Source of the DNA: an uncultured Oscillospiraceae bacterium
Lineage (GTDB): Bacteria; Bacillota; Clostridia; Oscillospirales; Acutalibacteraceae
Length of the DNA: 55,866 nt
Reading direction: 5' to 3'
Assembly (NCBI GenBank): GCA_900543555.1
Contig: UQRL01000011.1
Coordinates: 1-55,866, forward strand
Shown: piece by piece, positions 16,960-25,206 of the stretch
Position numbering within the stretch: position 1 is the stretch's first letter
Layout: the number at the start of each line of letters is the position of its first letter
The notes under the pieces: model-generated
Told to the model about the DNA's origin: nothing
Database searches by the model: none
Seen by the model: the letters and a program-made list of their open reading frames with translations, nothing else
Position numbers and translations under genes: made by a program

Positions 16960-18124
16960 CCTGTGTACTGATATCGGATATATCAGCCTGAACAAGTGGG
17001 GAGAGCAGCTCTGCGGCGACCGTGTTGAGATCGTCGAGCAGGGGGAAAACTCCACCGTCATCGTTCTGGCTGACGGAATGGGGAGCGGCGTCAAGGCGAA
17101 CATTCTCTCTTCCTTGACCTCTAAAATCATCTCTACGATGATGGCGGCCAACATGCGCCTGGAAGACTGCGTCTCTACCATTGCCTCCACACTGCCGGTC
17201 TGCGCTGTGCGGGGCGTGGCCTATTCCACCTTTACCATCATCCACATCATCGAAAATGAGGAAGCGGAAATCATCCAGTATGACAACCCCCTCGCCATCC
17301 TCATCCGGGACGGGAAGTTCGTAGAAATTCCCAAGACCGGCACGGAGATTGATGGGAAGATGATCTACAAATCCAAAATCAAGCTCCAGGAGAATGATTT
17401 CCTTTTCACCATGAGCGACGGCACCATTCACGCCGGCGTGGGCCAGTCCCTAAACTTTGGCTGGGAGCGCAAGGATATCATCGAGTTTCTGGAGATGATG
17501 TATGACAAGAGCTACACCGCCAAGACCTATGCGTCCCTGCTGGTGGAAGAGTGCAACCACTTGTATGGGGGCCATCCCGGAGATGACACCACCGCCTGTG
17601 TGGTGAAGGTCCGGGACCGGCAGCAGGTGAACCTGATGATCGGCCCGCCCTCAGACCGGAAGGACACCCACAAGTACTTGTCCCTGTTCTTCTCCAAAGA
17701 GGGCAAGCACATTGTCTGCGGCGGCACCACCTCTACTCTGGCCTCCGAGTTCCTGCACAAGCCCATGGTGGCTGACCTGAACTATCTGGACCCAGAGATC
17801 CCGCCCATTGCCAAGATCGAGGGCGTGGACCTGGTGACAGAGGGTGTCATCACAATCAGCAAGGTGCTGGAATATGCCAAGGACTTTTTGGCAGATAACG
17901 AGACCTACACCCAATGGGGTTATAAACGGGACGGCGCTTCCCTCATTTCCCGCATGCTTTTTGAAGAAGCCACGGATATCAACTTTTTTGTGGGGAGAGC
18001 CATCAACCCCGCCCACCAGAACCCAAACCTGCCCATCAATTTTAATATTAAGATGCGCCTGGTGGAAGAGCTCAGCGAATGCCTGAAAAAGATGGGCAAG
18101 CGCATCAAGGTGAGCTACTTCTAA
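16952..18124 (+). CDS. SpoIIE-family serine phosphatase with C-terminal extension, 390 aa
   Basis: The PP2C-type SpoIIE domain occupies about residues 1-220. Metal-binding aspartates are visible in VLADGMGSG, MSDGTIHAG and GHPGDDTTACVVKV. Residues 220-390 form an extra region beginning GPPSDRK and including CGGTTS, not part of ordinary SpoIIE phosphatases. No membrane segments are seen. The gene starts inside the end of the sensory hydrogenase gene, so translation is probably coupled. The likely role is dephosphorylating a regulator in response to redox state or H2; the target is unknown. Confidence 0.87.
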   Translation: MNNLCTDIGYISLNKWGEQLCGDRVEIVEQGENSTVIVLADGMGSGVKANILSSLTSKIISTMMAANMRLEDCVSTIASTLPVCAVRGVAYSTFTIIHIIENEEAEIIQYDNPLAILIRDGKFVEIPKTGTEIDGKMIYKSKIKLQENDFLFTMSDGTIHAGVGQSLNFGWERKDIIEFLEMMYDKSYTAKTYASLLVEECNHLYGGHPGDDTTACVVKVRDRQQVNLMIGPPSDRKDTHKYLSLFFSKEGKHIVCGGTTSTLASEFLHKPMVADLNYLDPEIPPIAKIEGVDLVTEGVITISKVLEYAKDFLADNETYTQWGYKRDGASLISRMLFEEATDINFFVGRAINPAHQNPNLPINFNIKMRLVEELSECLKKMGKRIKVSYF

Positions 18125-18160
18125 AAAAAGACCCGCCAAAGAAAGGAAAGGTATCAATCT

Positions 18161-19606
18161 ATGCCCTCAGTTCCCATTAAGGACAGAAAATTCGACACAC
18201 AGGTGCAGTATCTGAAGTATAAGGTACTGCGGGAGGTTGCCCGCTATGCCTTTGAGGACCGCCTGCTGGACGCCTACACCGAGATTCCCAAGCTCATTGT
18301 TAAGGATAAGCCCACTATGCGGTGCTGCATCTACAAAGAGCGGGCCATCGTGGAGGAACGCATCAAGCTGGCTCTGGGTGGGGATAAAAACAATCCCAAC
18401 GTCATCGAGGTCATCGACATCGCTTGTGATGAATGCCCCATGTCCGGTTACAACGTCAGCGATGCCTGCCGGGGCTGCATTGCCCACCGCTGCGAGGACG
18501 CCTGCCGCCGCGGCGCTATCACCTTTGACGAGCACCTGCATGCCCATATCGACAAATCCAAGTGCGTGGAATGCGGCCAATGCGCCAAGGTTTGCCCCTA
18601 CAGCGCCATTGTAAACCAGAAGCGTCCCTGTGAGAACGCCTGCAAGATCAAAGCCATCAGCATGGCGGACAGCGGCGCCGCCCAGATCGACAACGAGACC
18701 TGCATTTCCTGCGGCGCCTGTGTCTATCAGTGCCCCTTCGGCGCCATTGTGGATAAATCCTTTATCCTGGACGTGGTGGACCTGATCAAAAAGAGCAACG
18801 ACAACAAGGACTACAAGCTCTACGCCGTGGTGGCGCCCTCCATCTCCAGCCAGTTCAGCTACGCCAAGCTGGGCCAGGTCATCACCGGCATCCAGAAGCT
18901 GGGCTTCTTCCATGTGGTAGAGGCCGCCCTGGGCGCGGATATGGTCTCCTATGCAGAGGCCGCTGAGCTGGCAGAAAAGAAATTCCTCACCAGCTCCTGC
19001 TGCCCCGCTTTTGTGGACTATATCGAAAAGCAGTTCCCGCAGCTGAAGGAGCACATTTCTCACAACCTGTCTCCGGCGGCTACCATTGCCAAATACATTA
19101 AGGAGACCACACCCAATGCCAAGATCGTCTTCATTGGGCCCTGCACCGCCAAAAAGATGGAGGTGCAGAAGGAGCGCGTTAAGCCCTATATCGACAGCTG
19201 CATCACCTTCGAGGAGCTGCAGGCCCTGTTTGACAGCCGGGATATCGACCTGAAATCCCTGGAAGAGGGCGTGCTAGACAACGCCTCTTACTATGGGCGC
19301 ATCTTCGCCCGCAGCGGCGGCTTGAGCGACGCTGTGGCCCAGGCCCTGAAGGAACAGGGGCTGGAGGACTTTGACCTGAAGGCGGTTCCCTGCGATGGCA
19401 TTGAAGCCTGCCGCGCGGCGTTGCTGAAGGCCTCGAAGAACGTGCTGCCCGGCAACTTTATCGAGGGCATGGCCTGCGTGGGCGGCTGTATCGGCGGCGC
19501 AGGCTGCCTGACCCACGGGGACAAGAACAAGGCCGACGTGGACAAGTACGGCCGGGAAGCCATGGAAAAGACCATTTCCGACGCTATTGGCGTGCTGAAA
19601 CAGTAA
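18161..19606 (+). CDS. Monomeric [FeFe] hydrogenase, group B-like (HfsD-like), 481 aa
   Basis: A Cys-rich N-terminus carries several Fe-S motifs (CRGCIAHRCEDAC, CVECGQCAKVCP, CISCGACVYQCP). The H-cluster domain has TSSCCPAFV (Cys280-281), FIGPCTAKK (Cys328) and MACVGGCIGGAGC (Cys439 and 443). All ligands and the proton-transfer Cys are present, so catalytic H2 turnover is plausible. TSCCPAFV is typical of group B enzymes. It is the last gene before the terminator at 19620. No hydEFG maturases are in the window. Confidence 0.9.
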   Translation: MPSVPIKDRKFDTQVQYLKYKVLREVARYAFEDRLLDAYTEIPKLIVKDKPTMRCCIYKERAIVEERIKLALGGDKNNPNVIEVIDIACDECPMSGYNVSDACRGCIAHRCEDACRRGAITFDEHLHAHIDKSKCVECGQCAKVCPYSAIVNQKRPCENACKIKAISMADSGAAQIDNETCISCGACVYQCPFGAIVDKSFILDVVDLIKKSNDNKDYKLYAVVAPSISSQFSYAKLGQVITGIQKLGFFHVVEAALGADMVSYAEAAELAEKKFLTSSCCPAFVDYIEKQFPQLKEHISHNLSPAATIAKYIKETTPNAKIVFIGPCTAKKMEVQKERVKPYIDSCITFEELQALFDSRDIDLKSLEEGVLDNASYYGRIFARSGGLSDAVAQALKEQGLEDFDLKAVPCDGIEACRAALLKASKNVLPGNFIEGMACVGGCIGGAGCLTHGDKNKADVDKYGREAMEKTISDAIGVLKQ

Positions 19607-19619
19607 GTCCAAAGGGCAA

Positions 19620-19656
19620 AAAGGAAGGAGGGGGAGACCCCTCCTTCTCTTTTTTG
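19620..19656 (+). terminator. Terminator of the rex-adhE-hydrogenase operon
   Basis: GAAGGAGGGG and CCCCTCCTTC flank a short loop, followed by TCTTTTTT. No comparable terminator lies between rex and this point. Confidence 0.88.
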
Positions 19657-19675
19657 AAATTTTCTGCTAAGGCCC

Positions 19676-19704
19676 TTGACATTTCCACGGCTTTGATGTA
19701 TTAA
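19676..19704 (+). promoter_or_regulatory. Promoter of the zinc alcohol dehydrogenase gene
   Basis: TTGACA (19676-19681) and TATTAA (19699-19704) have a 17-base spacer, about 37 bases before the ATG. Confidence 0.85.
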
Positions 19705-19740
19705 AAGAGTTAAGGAAAACATTTCTAGGAGGCTTCTGCT

Positions 19741-20763
19741 ATGAAAGCGTCTCGTTTTATGGGAAATATGACCTTTGAAGTGGCGGACCTGCCCATGCCC
19801 AAGGCAGGCCCTGGAGAGCTGGTGGTCCATAACAAGGTGTGCGGCGTGTGCGGCACCGATGTGCACATCTACCACGGGGAGCCCGGCTCCGCCGATGTGA
19901 ACCCGCCGGTGGTGCTGGGCCACGAGTATTCCGGTGAAGTGATGGAGGTGGGCCAGGGTGTCACCGGCTTTGCGGTGGGGGACCACGTTACCATCGATCC
20001 CAATATCTATTGCGGCCACTGCCAGTATTGCCAGAACGGCAAAAAGCAGCTCTGCGAGACCATGGAGGCCATCGGCGTCACTCGGGATGGGGGCTTTGCC
20101 GAGTACAGCCTCATTCCTGCGGCCCAGGCCTTCAAGCTGGACCCTTCCGTGCCCTTTGAGGCTGCCGCTATGGCGGAGCCCCTGGCCTGCTGCCTCCACG
20201 GCATCGACCTGGCGGGCATCCAGGCGGGGGACAAGGTATGCGTAGTGGGCGGCGGCGCTATCGGCCTTATTATGGTGCAGCTCGCCAAGCTGTCCGGCGC
20301 CTCGAAGATCGTCGTCAGCGAGCCCAACGAGAAGCGCCGTCAGGTGGCCCTGGAAGTGGGCGCCGGCGCCGCCATTGACCCCACCCAGCCCGGCTATGAG
20401 GAGGCTTTCACCCAGGCCATGGATGGTTCCGCCGACGTGGTCATCGAGTGCGTGGGCAACACCCCCGCGGTGAAGAGCGCCTTCCAGTTCGCGGGCAAGG
20501 GGGCCACCATCCTGTTGTTCAGCGTGCCCAAGGTGGACGCCACCTTCGATCTGCCCCTCTTCGACGTGTACAAGAAGGAGCTGACCATCAAAGGCTCCTT
20601 CGTCAACCCGGACACCCATGACCGGGCCGTGCGTCTCATCAACAGCGGCAAGGTGGATTTCTCCTCCATCATCACCCACCGCTTCACCCTGGATCAACTG
20701 CCCGAAGCCATCGCCATGCAGATGAGCAGCGAGTCCATCAAAGTGGTGGTGGAAGCCAAGTAA
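19741..20763 (+). CDS. Zinc-dependent medium-chain alcohol/polyol dehydrogenase, 340 aa
   Basis: This MDR-family oxidoreductase is of the sorbitol/threonine dehydrogenase type. The catalytic zinc site is visible in CGVCGTDVHIYHGEPG and GHEYSGEV. The structural zinc site is the four-Cys motif CGHCQYCQNGKKQLC. The NAD(P) motif is VVGGGAIGLIMVQLAK. It is monocistronic with a strong promoter and a downstream terminator. Sugar-alcohol oxidation is likely but the substrate cannot be determined. Confidence 0.9.
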   Translation: MKASRFMGNMTFEVADLPMPKAGPGELVVHNKVCGVCGTDVHIYHGEPGSADVNPPVVLGHEYSGEVMEVGQGVTGFAVGDHVTIDPNIYCGHCQYCQNGKKQLCETMEAIGVTRDGGFAEYSLIPAAQAFKLDPSVPFEAAAMAEPLACCLHGIDLAGIQAGDKVCVVGGGAIGLIMVQLAKLSGASKIVVSEPNEKRRQVALEVGAGAAIDPTQPGYEEAFTQAMDGSADVVIECVGNTPAVKSAFQFAGKGATILLFSVPKVDATFDLPLFDVYKKELTIKGSFVNPDTHDRAVRLINSGKVDFSSIITHRFTLDQLPEAIAMQMSSESIKVVVEAK

Positions 20764-20777
20764 TAAAAATAAACGCC

Positions 20778-20816
20778 AAAAACTCCCCCGGACTACTGCT
20801 GGGGGAGTTTTTTGTT
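20778..20816. terminator. Bidirectional terminator between convergent genes
   Basis: AAAAACTCCCCC and GGGGGAGTTTTTT flank an 11-base loop. A- and T-runs on the two sides let it serve both the dehydrogenase and the minus-strand HD gene. Confidence 0.9.
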
Positions 20817-20817
20817 G

Positions 20818-21492
20818 TTATAGCAGCCGCGTGCCATTGATGATGAGTTCAAACTGGAGTCCCAAGGTCTGGGCTGCCTTGCGGCACAGCACCATGCGCT
20901 CCAAAAAGATCTCGAAATACTCCATCACCGGGCATATTTCCGTGGCGATCTCAATATGAAAGATACAGAGCTTGCGCTCCGGGTCCATGTCCAGGTGGGC
21001 GTCCTCCACGGCGTAATTCACCCGGTCGTGGATGTCCGCCTCCAGCACCGCGTCCTTCCGCACCCGGGAGCGGCGCACGTCGCTCTTGTCCGAGAGGATC
21101 AGCGCCGCCGCCAACGGGTTCACCGGATAGGCGGTCTTCTCATCGTGGTGGCCAATGGCCGAGCACACCAAACCGATCTCCTGGGGCGGCATGTTCAGCT
21201 TGTTCAGCAGGGTGAAAGCCATCAAAGCACCGCTGTGGGCGTGGTCCACCCGGTTGACCGTATTGCCGATGTCGTGCATATAGCCGGCAATGGCGGCCAG
21301 CTCGCAGTCCCGCTGGGGATAGCCCAGGGCCCGCAAGATCTCCCGGGCAGTGTCACTGCTCTTTTTAGCGTGGGCAAAGCCGTGCTCGGTGTAGCCAATA
21401 ACTCCCAGGTTGTCGTTGCCCTGTTGGATGTAAGCCCGCACCTCTTCGTTGCGGAAGATGTCCTCCGGGGTCACGTGGGTATACTGTGCCAT
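20818..21492 (-). CDS. HD-domain phosphohydrolase, 224 aa
   Basis: HD-superfamily metal ligands are visible: the early His in GFAHAKKSS, the HDIGN motif, HAHSGALMAF, HHDEKTAYP and the late SDKSDVRRSR. Members cleave nucleotides or phosphate esters; the substrate here is unknown. It starts three bases after the pepV stop and probably shares its transcript. No response-regulator or sensor domain is attached. Confidence 0.82.
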   Translation of the reverse strand: MAQYTHVTPEDIFRNEEVRAYIQQGNDNLGVIGYTEHGFAHAKKSSDTAREILRALGYPQRDCELAAIAGYMHDIGNTVNRVDHAHSGALMAFTLLNKLNMPPQEIGLVCSAIGHHDEKTAYPVNPLAAALILSDKSDVRRSRVRKDAVLEADIHDRVNYAVEDAHLDMDPERKLCIFHIEIATEICPVMEYFEIFLERMVLCRKAAQTLGLQFELIINGTRLL

Positions 21493-21495
21493 GGC

Positions 21496-22875
21496 TTACT
21501 CCGCGGTGAGCATCCGGTACATGGCCTCCAGGCAGATCTCCGCGTGGAGCTTGAACCGGCGCAGGTCCAAAAATTCGTTGGCCTGGTGGGCCCGGCTGTC
21601 CGCCTGGTCCTTAAAGCTGGCGCCGAAGGCCACGCCCTTGCCGAACATCTGGCGCGCATAGGTGCCGCCGCCCATGGAGAAGATGTCGCACTCCTCGCCG
21701 GTCACGTCCTTATAGGCGCCGGAGAGCAGGGTCACCAGCTGGCTTTCCTTGGGCAGGTACAGGGGCTCCGCGTCGGAGAGGAGCACGAACTCCACCCCGC
21801 AGGACTCCACCTGTTCCTTCAAGGCCGCGGTGACATCGCTGCCCTTCTTGGTGGCGGGGTAGCGGATGTCCACCGTCAGGCTGCACTGCTTCTCGTCCAC
21901 GTTTACCAGGCCCAGATTGAAGGTCAGAGGGCCGCTGGGCTCGTCGCTCATCTGCACGCCGATCTGGCTGCCGTCGGTGGCAAGGCCGATCTTCTCATGG
22001 ATAAACCCGAAGAAGGTCCCCAGCTGCTCCTTGCCAAACACATGGGACAGCAGCTCCACCAGGTAGGAGGCGGCGTTGACGCCGTTCCAGGGGGTGGAGG
22101 CGTGGGCCGCCTGGCCGTGACTGACGATCTGGCAGCCGCCCTCTGTAGGGGTGATGTCGAAGGCCACGTCCAGCTTCTTGGAGGCGGCTTGCAGCTTTTT
22201 CACTTCCTCATCAGAGCAATGGAGAACGCACTCCGCCTTAAAGGGCACTGCGTTGGGCACTGTGCCGGAGACAAACCGCTTCACCACAGCGGAGTCGTTC
22301 TTCCCGTGGACCTCAAAGTCCAGCAGGCCCTTCTCGCAGTGGCAGATGCCGTAGGAAGAGTCCGGGGTGAAGCCCATGTCCGGGTGCTGCTCGCTGGCAA
22401 AGTAGTGGGGCATGTCCAGCATGCCGATTTCCTCAGCGGAGCCGAAGATGACCCGCAGCTTCCGGTTGCCCTTCACGCCGGCGTCCTTCAGGGCCCGCAG
22501 GCAGTGCAGGGCCACGATGGCAGGCCCCTTGTTGTCTGAAACGCCCCGGCCATAGGCCAGGTTGTCGTCGATGACCATGGTGTAGGGGTCGGTGTCCCAG
22601 CCTTCCCCGGCGGGGACTACGTCCAGGTGGGCCATGACCACCGCATTGCCCTGGCCCTCTCCATATTCCGCGTGGGCGGCGTGATAGCCCACATTCTTGG
22701 CTTTCAGGCCATAGCCCTCCGCCATTTTGATTACTGTGTCGATGGCCCGGGCGCACTCGTCGCCATAGGGGTGCTCCCCCTCCTGGGGCGTGGCCACCGA
22801 GGGGATGGCCACCACTGTGGCCAGGTCTTTCAGAATATCGTCCCAATAGTCCAGGATCTTTTCTCCAAACAGCAT
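21496..22875 (-). CDS. pepV: Dipeptidase PepV-like (M20 family), 459 aa
   Basis: This dinuclear zinc peptidase releases amino acids from dipeptides in the cytoplasm. M20 landmarks are MAHLDVVPAGEGW, YGRGVSDNKGP and FGSAEEIGMLD (catalytic Glu pair), with a late GGGTYARQ and FKDQADSRAHQANEF. The start is ATG 22875 after AAAGGAAA; longer upstream reading is unsupported. A promoter lies at 22931-22959, divergent from spmA. It is followed at once by the HD hydrolase gene. Confidence 0.9.
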   Translation of the reverse strand: MLFGEKILDYWDDILKDLATVVAIPSVATPQEGEHPYGDECARAIDTVIKMAEGYGLKAKNVGYHAAHAEYGEGQGNAVVMAHLDVVPAGEGWDTDPYTMVIDDNLAYGRGVSDNKGPAIVALHCLRALKDAGVKGNRKLRVIFGSAEEIGMLDMPHYFASEQHPDMGFTPDSSYGICHCEKGLLDFEVHGKNDSAVVKRFVSGTVPNAVPFKAECVLHCSDEEVKKLQAASKKLDVAFDITPTEGGCQIVSHGQAAHASTPWNGVNAASYLVELLSHVFGKEQLGTFFGFIHEKIGLATDGSQIGVQMSDEPSGPLTFNLGLVNVDEKQCSLTVDIRYPATKKGSDVTAALKEQVESCGVEFVLLSDAEPLYLPKESQLVTLLSGAYKDVTGEECDIFSMGGGTYARQMFGKGVAFGASFKDQADSRAHQANEFLDLRRFKLHAEICLEAMYRMLTAE

Positions 22876-22930
22876 ACGCTTCGTTTCCTTTCTTGTGTGG
22901 TGTTCCTCTCCTGCGGAAAGGTACGTTCTT

Positions 22931-22959
22931 ACGATACATTTTTTCCCGCTCAAAGTCAA
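22931..22959 (-). promoter_or_regulatory. Promoter of pepV
   Basis: On the minus strand TTGACT (complement of 22954-22959) and TATCGT (complement of 22931-22936) are 17 bases apart. Confidence 0.75.
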
Positions 22960-22990
22960 GGGGCGGTTTTGGGAAAAGGAGGGAGAAGCT

Positions 22991-23578
22991 GTGTTAAATT
23001 TCATCTGGTGCGGCATGGTCCTTCTGAGTGTGGTGTGCGCCCTGTGCACCGGCCGCCTGGGAGAGCTCTCCATCGCCCTGCTGGAAGGCTCCCAACAAGC
23101 GGTGGAACTCTCTTTGTTCCTGTTGGGCAGCATGTGCGCCTGGTTGGGGTTTTTGAAAATCGCCGAGGAGAGCGGCCTTTCCCGGCTGCTGGCCCAGGCC
23201 CTGTCCCCGGTCATCGGGCGGCTGTTCCCGGAATACAGGGGGGATGAGTCCATCCAGGGGAAGATCTCCCTCAATCTTTCCGCCAACTTGTTGGGCCTGG
23301 GGAACGCGGCCACGCCCCTGGGCCTGGCCGCCATGGGGGAGATGGCCCAGAAGAACCCCTCCCGGGATACGCCAACCCAAGGGATGATCCTCTTTGTAGT
23401 CATCAACACCGCCTCTTTACAGCTCCTCCCCGTGAACATGGCGGCCATGCGCCAAAGCTGTGGCAGCGCGGCGCCCTTTTCCATCCTGCCCCAGGTGTGG
23501 ATCACCTCCGCGGCGTCCCTGGCGGTGTGCGTCCTCTGCTGCAAGCTGCTGGAGCGGAGGTCCCTATGGCCCAGGTAG
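22991..23578 (+). CDS. spmA: Spore maturation protein A, 195 aa
   Basis: SpmA is a membrane protein needed, with SpmB, for core dehydration during sporulation. Motifs include LFLLGSMCAWLGFLKIAEESGL and NLLGLGNAATPLGLAAM, typical of SpmA and the nucleoside-gate fold. The start is GTG 22991 behind AAAAGGAGGG. It overlaps spmB by 13 bases. Its presence supports a spore-forming organism. Confidence 0.93.
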   Translation: MLNFIWCGMVLLSVVCALCTGRLGELSIALLEGSQQAVELSLFLLGSMCAWLGFLKIAEESGLSRLLAQALSPVIGRLFPEYRGDESIQGKISLNLSANLLGLGNAATPLGLAAMGEMAQKNPSRDTPTQGMILFVVINTASLQLLPVNMAAMRQSCGSAAPFSILPQVWITSAASLAVCVLCCKLLERRSLWPR

Positions 23579-24084
23579 GCGCGGCGGCCCTGCCGGTGAT
23601 GGTGGCCCTCATCCTCTTTTTTGGCGCGGTGAAGGGGGTCCCCGTGTTCGACACCTTCCTCTCCGGGGCAAAGGAGGGTATCCGCACTTCCCTCAAACTG
23701 CTCCCCACCCTGATCGGCCTTATTGTGGCAGTGACCATGGTGCGGGCCTCCGGGCTTTTAGAGCTGCTCTGCGGCCTGCTGGAGCCCCTGGCCCAGGCCG
23801 CGCACATCGCCCCGGAGCTGCTCCCCCTGGCGTTTCTGCGGCCCATCTCCGGCAGCGGAGCCTCCGCCTACACCCTGGACCTGCTCCAGCAGTTTGGCCC
23901 GGACAGCTCCACGGGGAAGATGGCCTCGGTGCTGTCCTCCTCCACAGAGACCACCTTCTACGCTGTGGCGGTGTACTTTGGGGCCTGTGGCTACAAGCGC
24001 CTGCGGTATACCATCCCCGCCGCCCTGCTGGGCGACGCCACGGCTCTGCTATTCTCCATCCTGACCGTCCAGCTCTTTGGCTGA
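23566..24084 (+). CDS. spmB: Spore maturation protein B, 172 aa
   Basis: This hydrophobic protein of the gate-domain family is the partner of SpmA. Typical SpmB features are VKGVPVFDTFLSGAKEGI near the N-terminus, FLRPISGSGA and STETTFYAVAVYFG. The start is ATG 23566, inside the end of spmA, with GGAGCGGAGG upstream. A longer upstream in-frame stretch overlaps spmA and is rejected. No promoter separates the pair. Confidence 0.92.
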   Translation: MAQVGAAALPVMVALILFFGAVKGVPVFDTFLSGAKEGIRTSLKLLPTLIGLIVAVTMVRASGLLELLCGLLEPLAQAAHIAPELLPLAFLRPISGSGASAYTLDLLQQFGPDSSTGKMASVLSSSTETTFYAVAVYFGACGYKRLRYTIPAALLGDATALLFSILTVQLFG

Positions 24085-24124
24085 GGGGCTTCATGGTCGG
24101 GAATAGAAGCCCGTCCCGGATGGC

Positions 24125-24153
24125 TTCCCATTGTCCCGATTTTGCGCTATAAT
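24125..24153 (+). promoter_or_regulatory. Promoter of add
   Basis: TTCCCA (24125-24130) and TATAAT (24148-24153) have a 17-base spacer; the ATG follows about 32 bases later. Confidence 0.65.
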
Positions 24154-24184
24154 GGAGAAAACATCCCCAGGAGGTGTCCCCCCC

Positions 24185-25144
24185 ATGATTGACCTGCACC
24201 TGCACATCGACGGCTCCCTGCCCCTCAGGACGGTACGCAAGCTGGCCCGGCTGGCCAACGTCCCCCTTCCCCCAGAGGAGGAGGGGCTGTGGGACCTGCT
24301 TTCGGTCCCCGCGGACTGCGCCAGCCTCAACGACTATCTCCGCTGTTTCGACCTGCCGGTGGAGCTGCTCCAGTCCGCCGGGGCCTTGTCCCTGGCCGTC
24401 CAGGAGCTGGTGGAGGAACTGCGGGCCCAGGGGCTCCTCTACGCCGAGCTGCGGTTCGCTCCCAGCCAGCACACCCGAAAGGGCCTGACCCAGCGCCAGG
24501 TGGTGGAGGCCGCCCTCTCCGGCCGGAAGGCAGCCGGGGGAGAGGACTTCTGCCAGCTGATCCTCTGCTGCATGCGGGGCGGGGAAGAGGCCGCCAACCG
24601 GGAGACGGTGGATGTTGCCGCCTCCTTTCTGGGCCAGGGGGTCTGCGCCCTGGATTTGGCCGGGGCCGAGGCCCTCTATCCCGCCCGGGAGCACGCCGCC
24701 CTGTTCGCCCATGCCCGCTCCCTCCAGGTGCCCTTCACCCTCCACGCCGGGGAGGCAGCCGGGCCGGAGAGCGTCCGCCAGGCCCTGGAGCTGGGGGCCC
24801 AACGCATCGGCCACGGGGTGCGGGCCATAGAGGAGGAGAGCCTGCTGGAGGAGCTGGCCCAGCGGCAGATCCCCCTGGAGCTGTGCCCCACCAGCAATTT
24901 GCAGACCAAAGCCGTCCCGGACCTGGCCCATTTCCCCCTGAGGGAGTACCTGCGCCGGGGACTGCGGGCCACAGTAAACACGGACAACATGACCGTCTCC
25001 CGCACCACCCTCTCCCAGGAGTATGCCCTGCTGGGCCTGATGGGGGAGGAGCGCCGTGCCCTGCTGCGCAACAGTGTGGAGGCCGCCTTCCTGCCAGAGG
25101 AGGACAAGCGCTCCCTGTGGCAGCGGGTAGAGGCCCGCCTGTAA
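24185..25144 (+). CDS. add: Adenosine deaminase, 319 aa
   Basis: The enzyme deaminates adenosine or deoxyadenosine to inosine in purine salvage. Zinc and catalytic motifs are present: LHLHIDGS at residues 3-10, LHAGEAAGP, IGHGVRA and VNTDNMTVSRTTLSQEY. The start is ATG 24185 behind AGGAGGTG; the upstream in-frame ATGs lie over the promoter and are rejected. The length is near normal for bacterial enzymes. Adenine deaminase activity cannot be excluded. Confidence 0.9.
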   Translation: MIDLHLHIDGSLPLRTVRKLARLANVPLPPEEEGLWDLLSVPADCASLNDYLRCFDLPVELLQSAGALSLAVQELVEELRAQGLLYAELRFAPSQHTRKGLTQRQVVEAALSGRKAAGGEDFCQLILCCMRGGEEAANRETVDVAASFLGQGVCALDLAGAEALYPAREHAALFAHARSLQVPFTLHAGEAAGPESVRQALELGAQRIGHGVRAIEEESLLEELAQRQIPLELCPTSNLQTKAVPDLAHFPLREYLRRGLRATVNTDNMTVSRTTLSQEYALLGLMGEERRALLRNSVEAAFLPEEDKRSLWQRVEARL

Positions 25145-25155
25145 CACAAGTATGG

Positions 25156-25192
25156 AAAAAGGCCCTGGACCGCAGTCCAGGGCCTTTTTTAC
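25156..25192. terminator. Bidirectional terminator between add and the epimerase gene
   Basis: AAAAAGGCCCTGGAC and GTCCAGGGCCTTTTTT flank CGCA; perfect and symmetrical. Confidence 0.93.
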
Positions 25193-25206
25193 AGCTTTTT
25201 GGGGAA

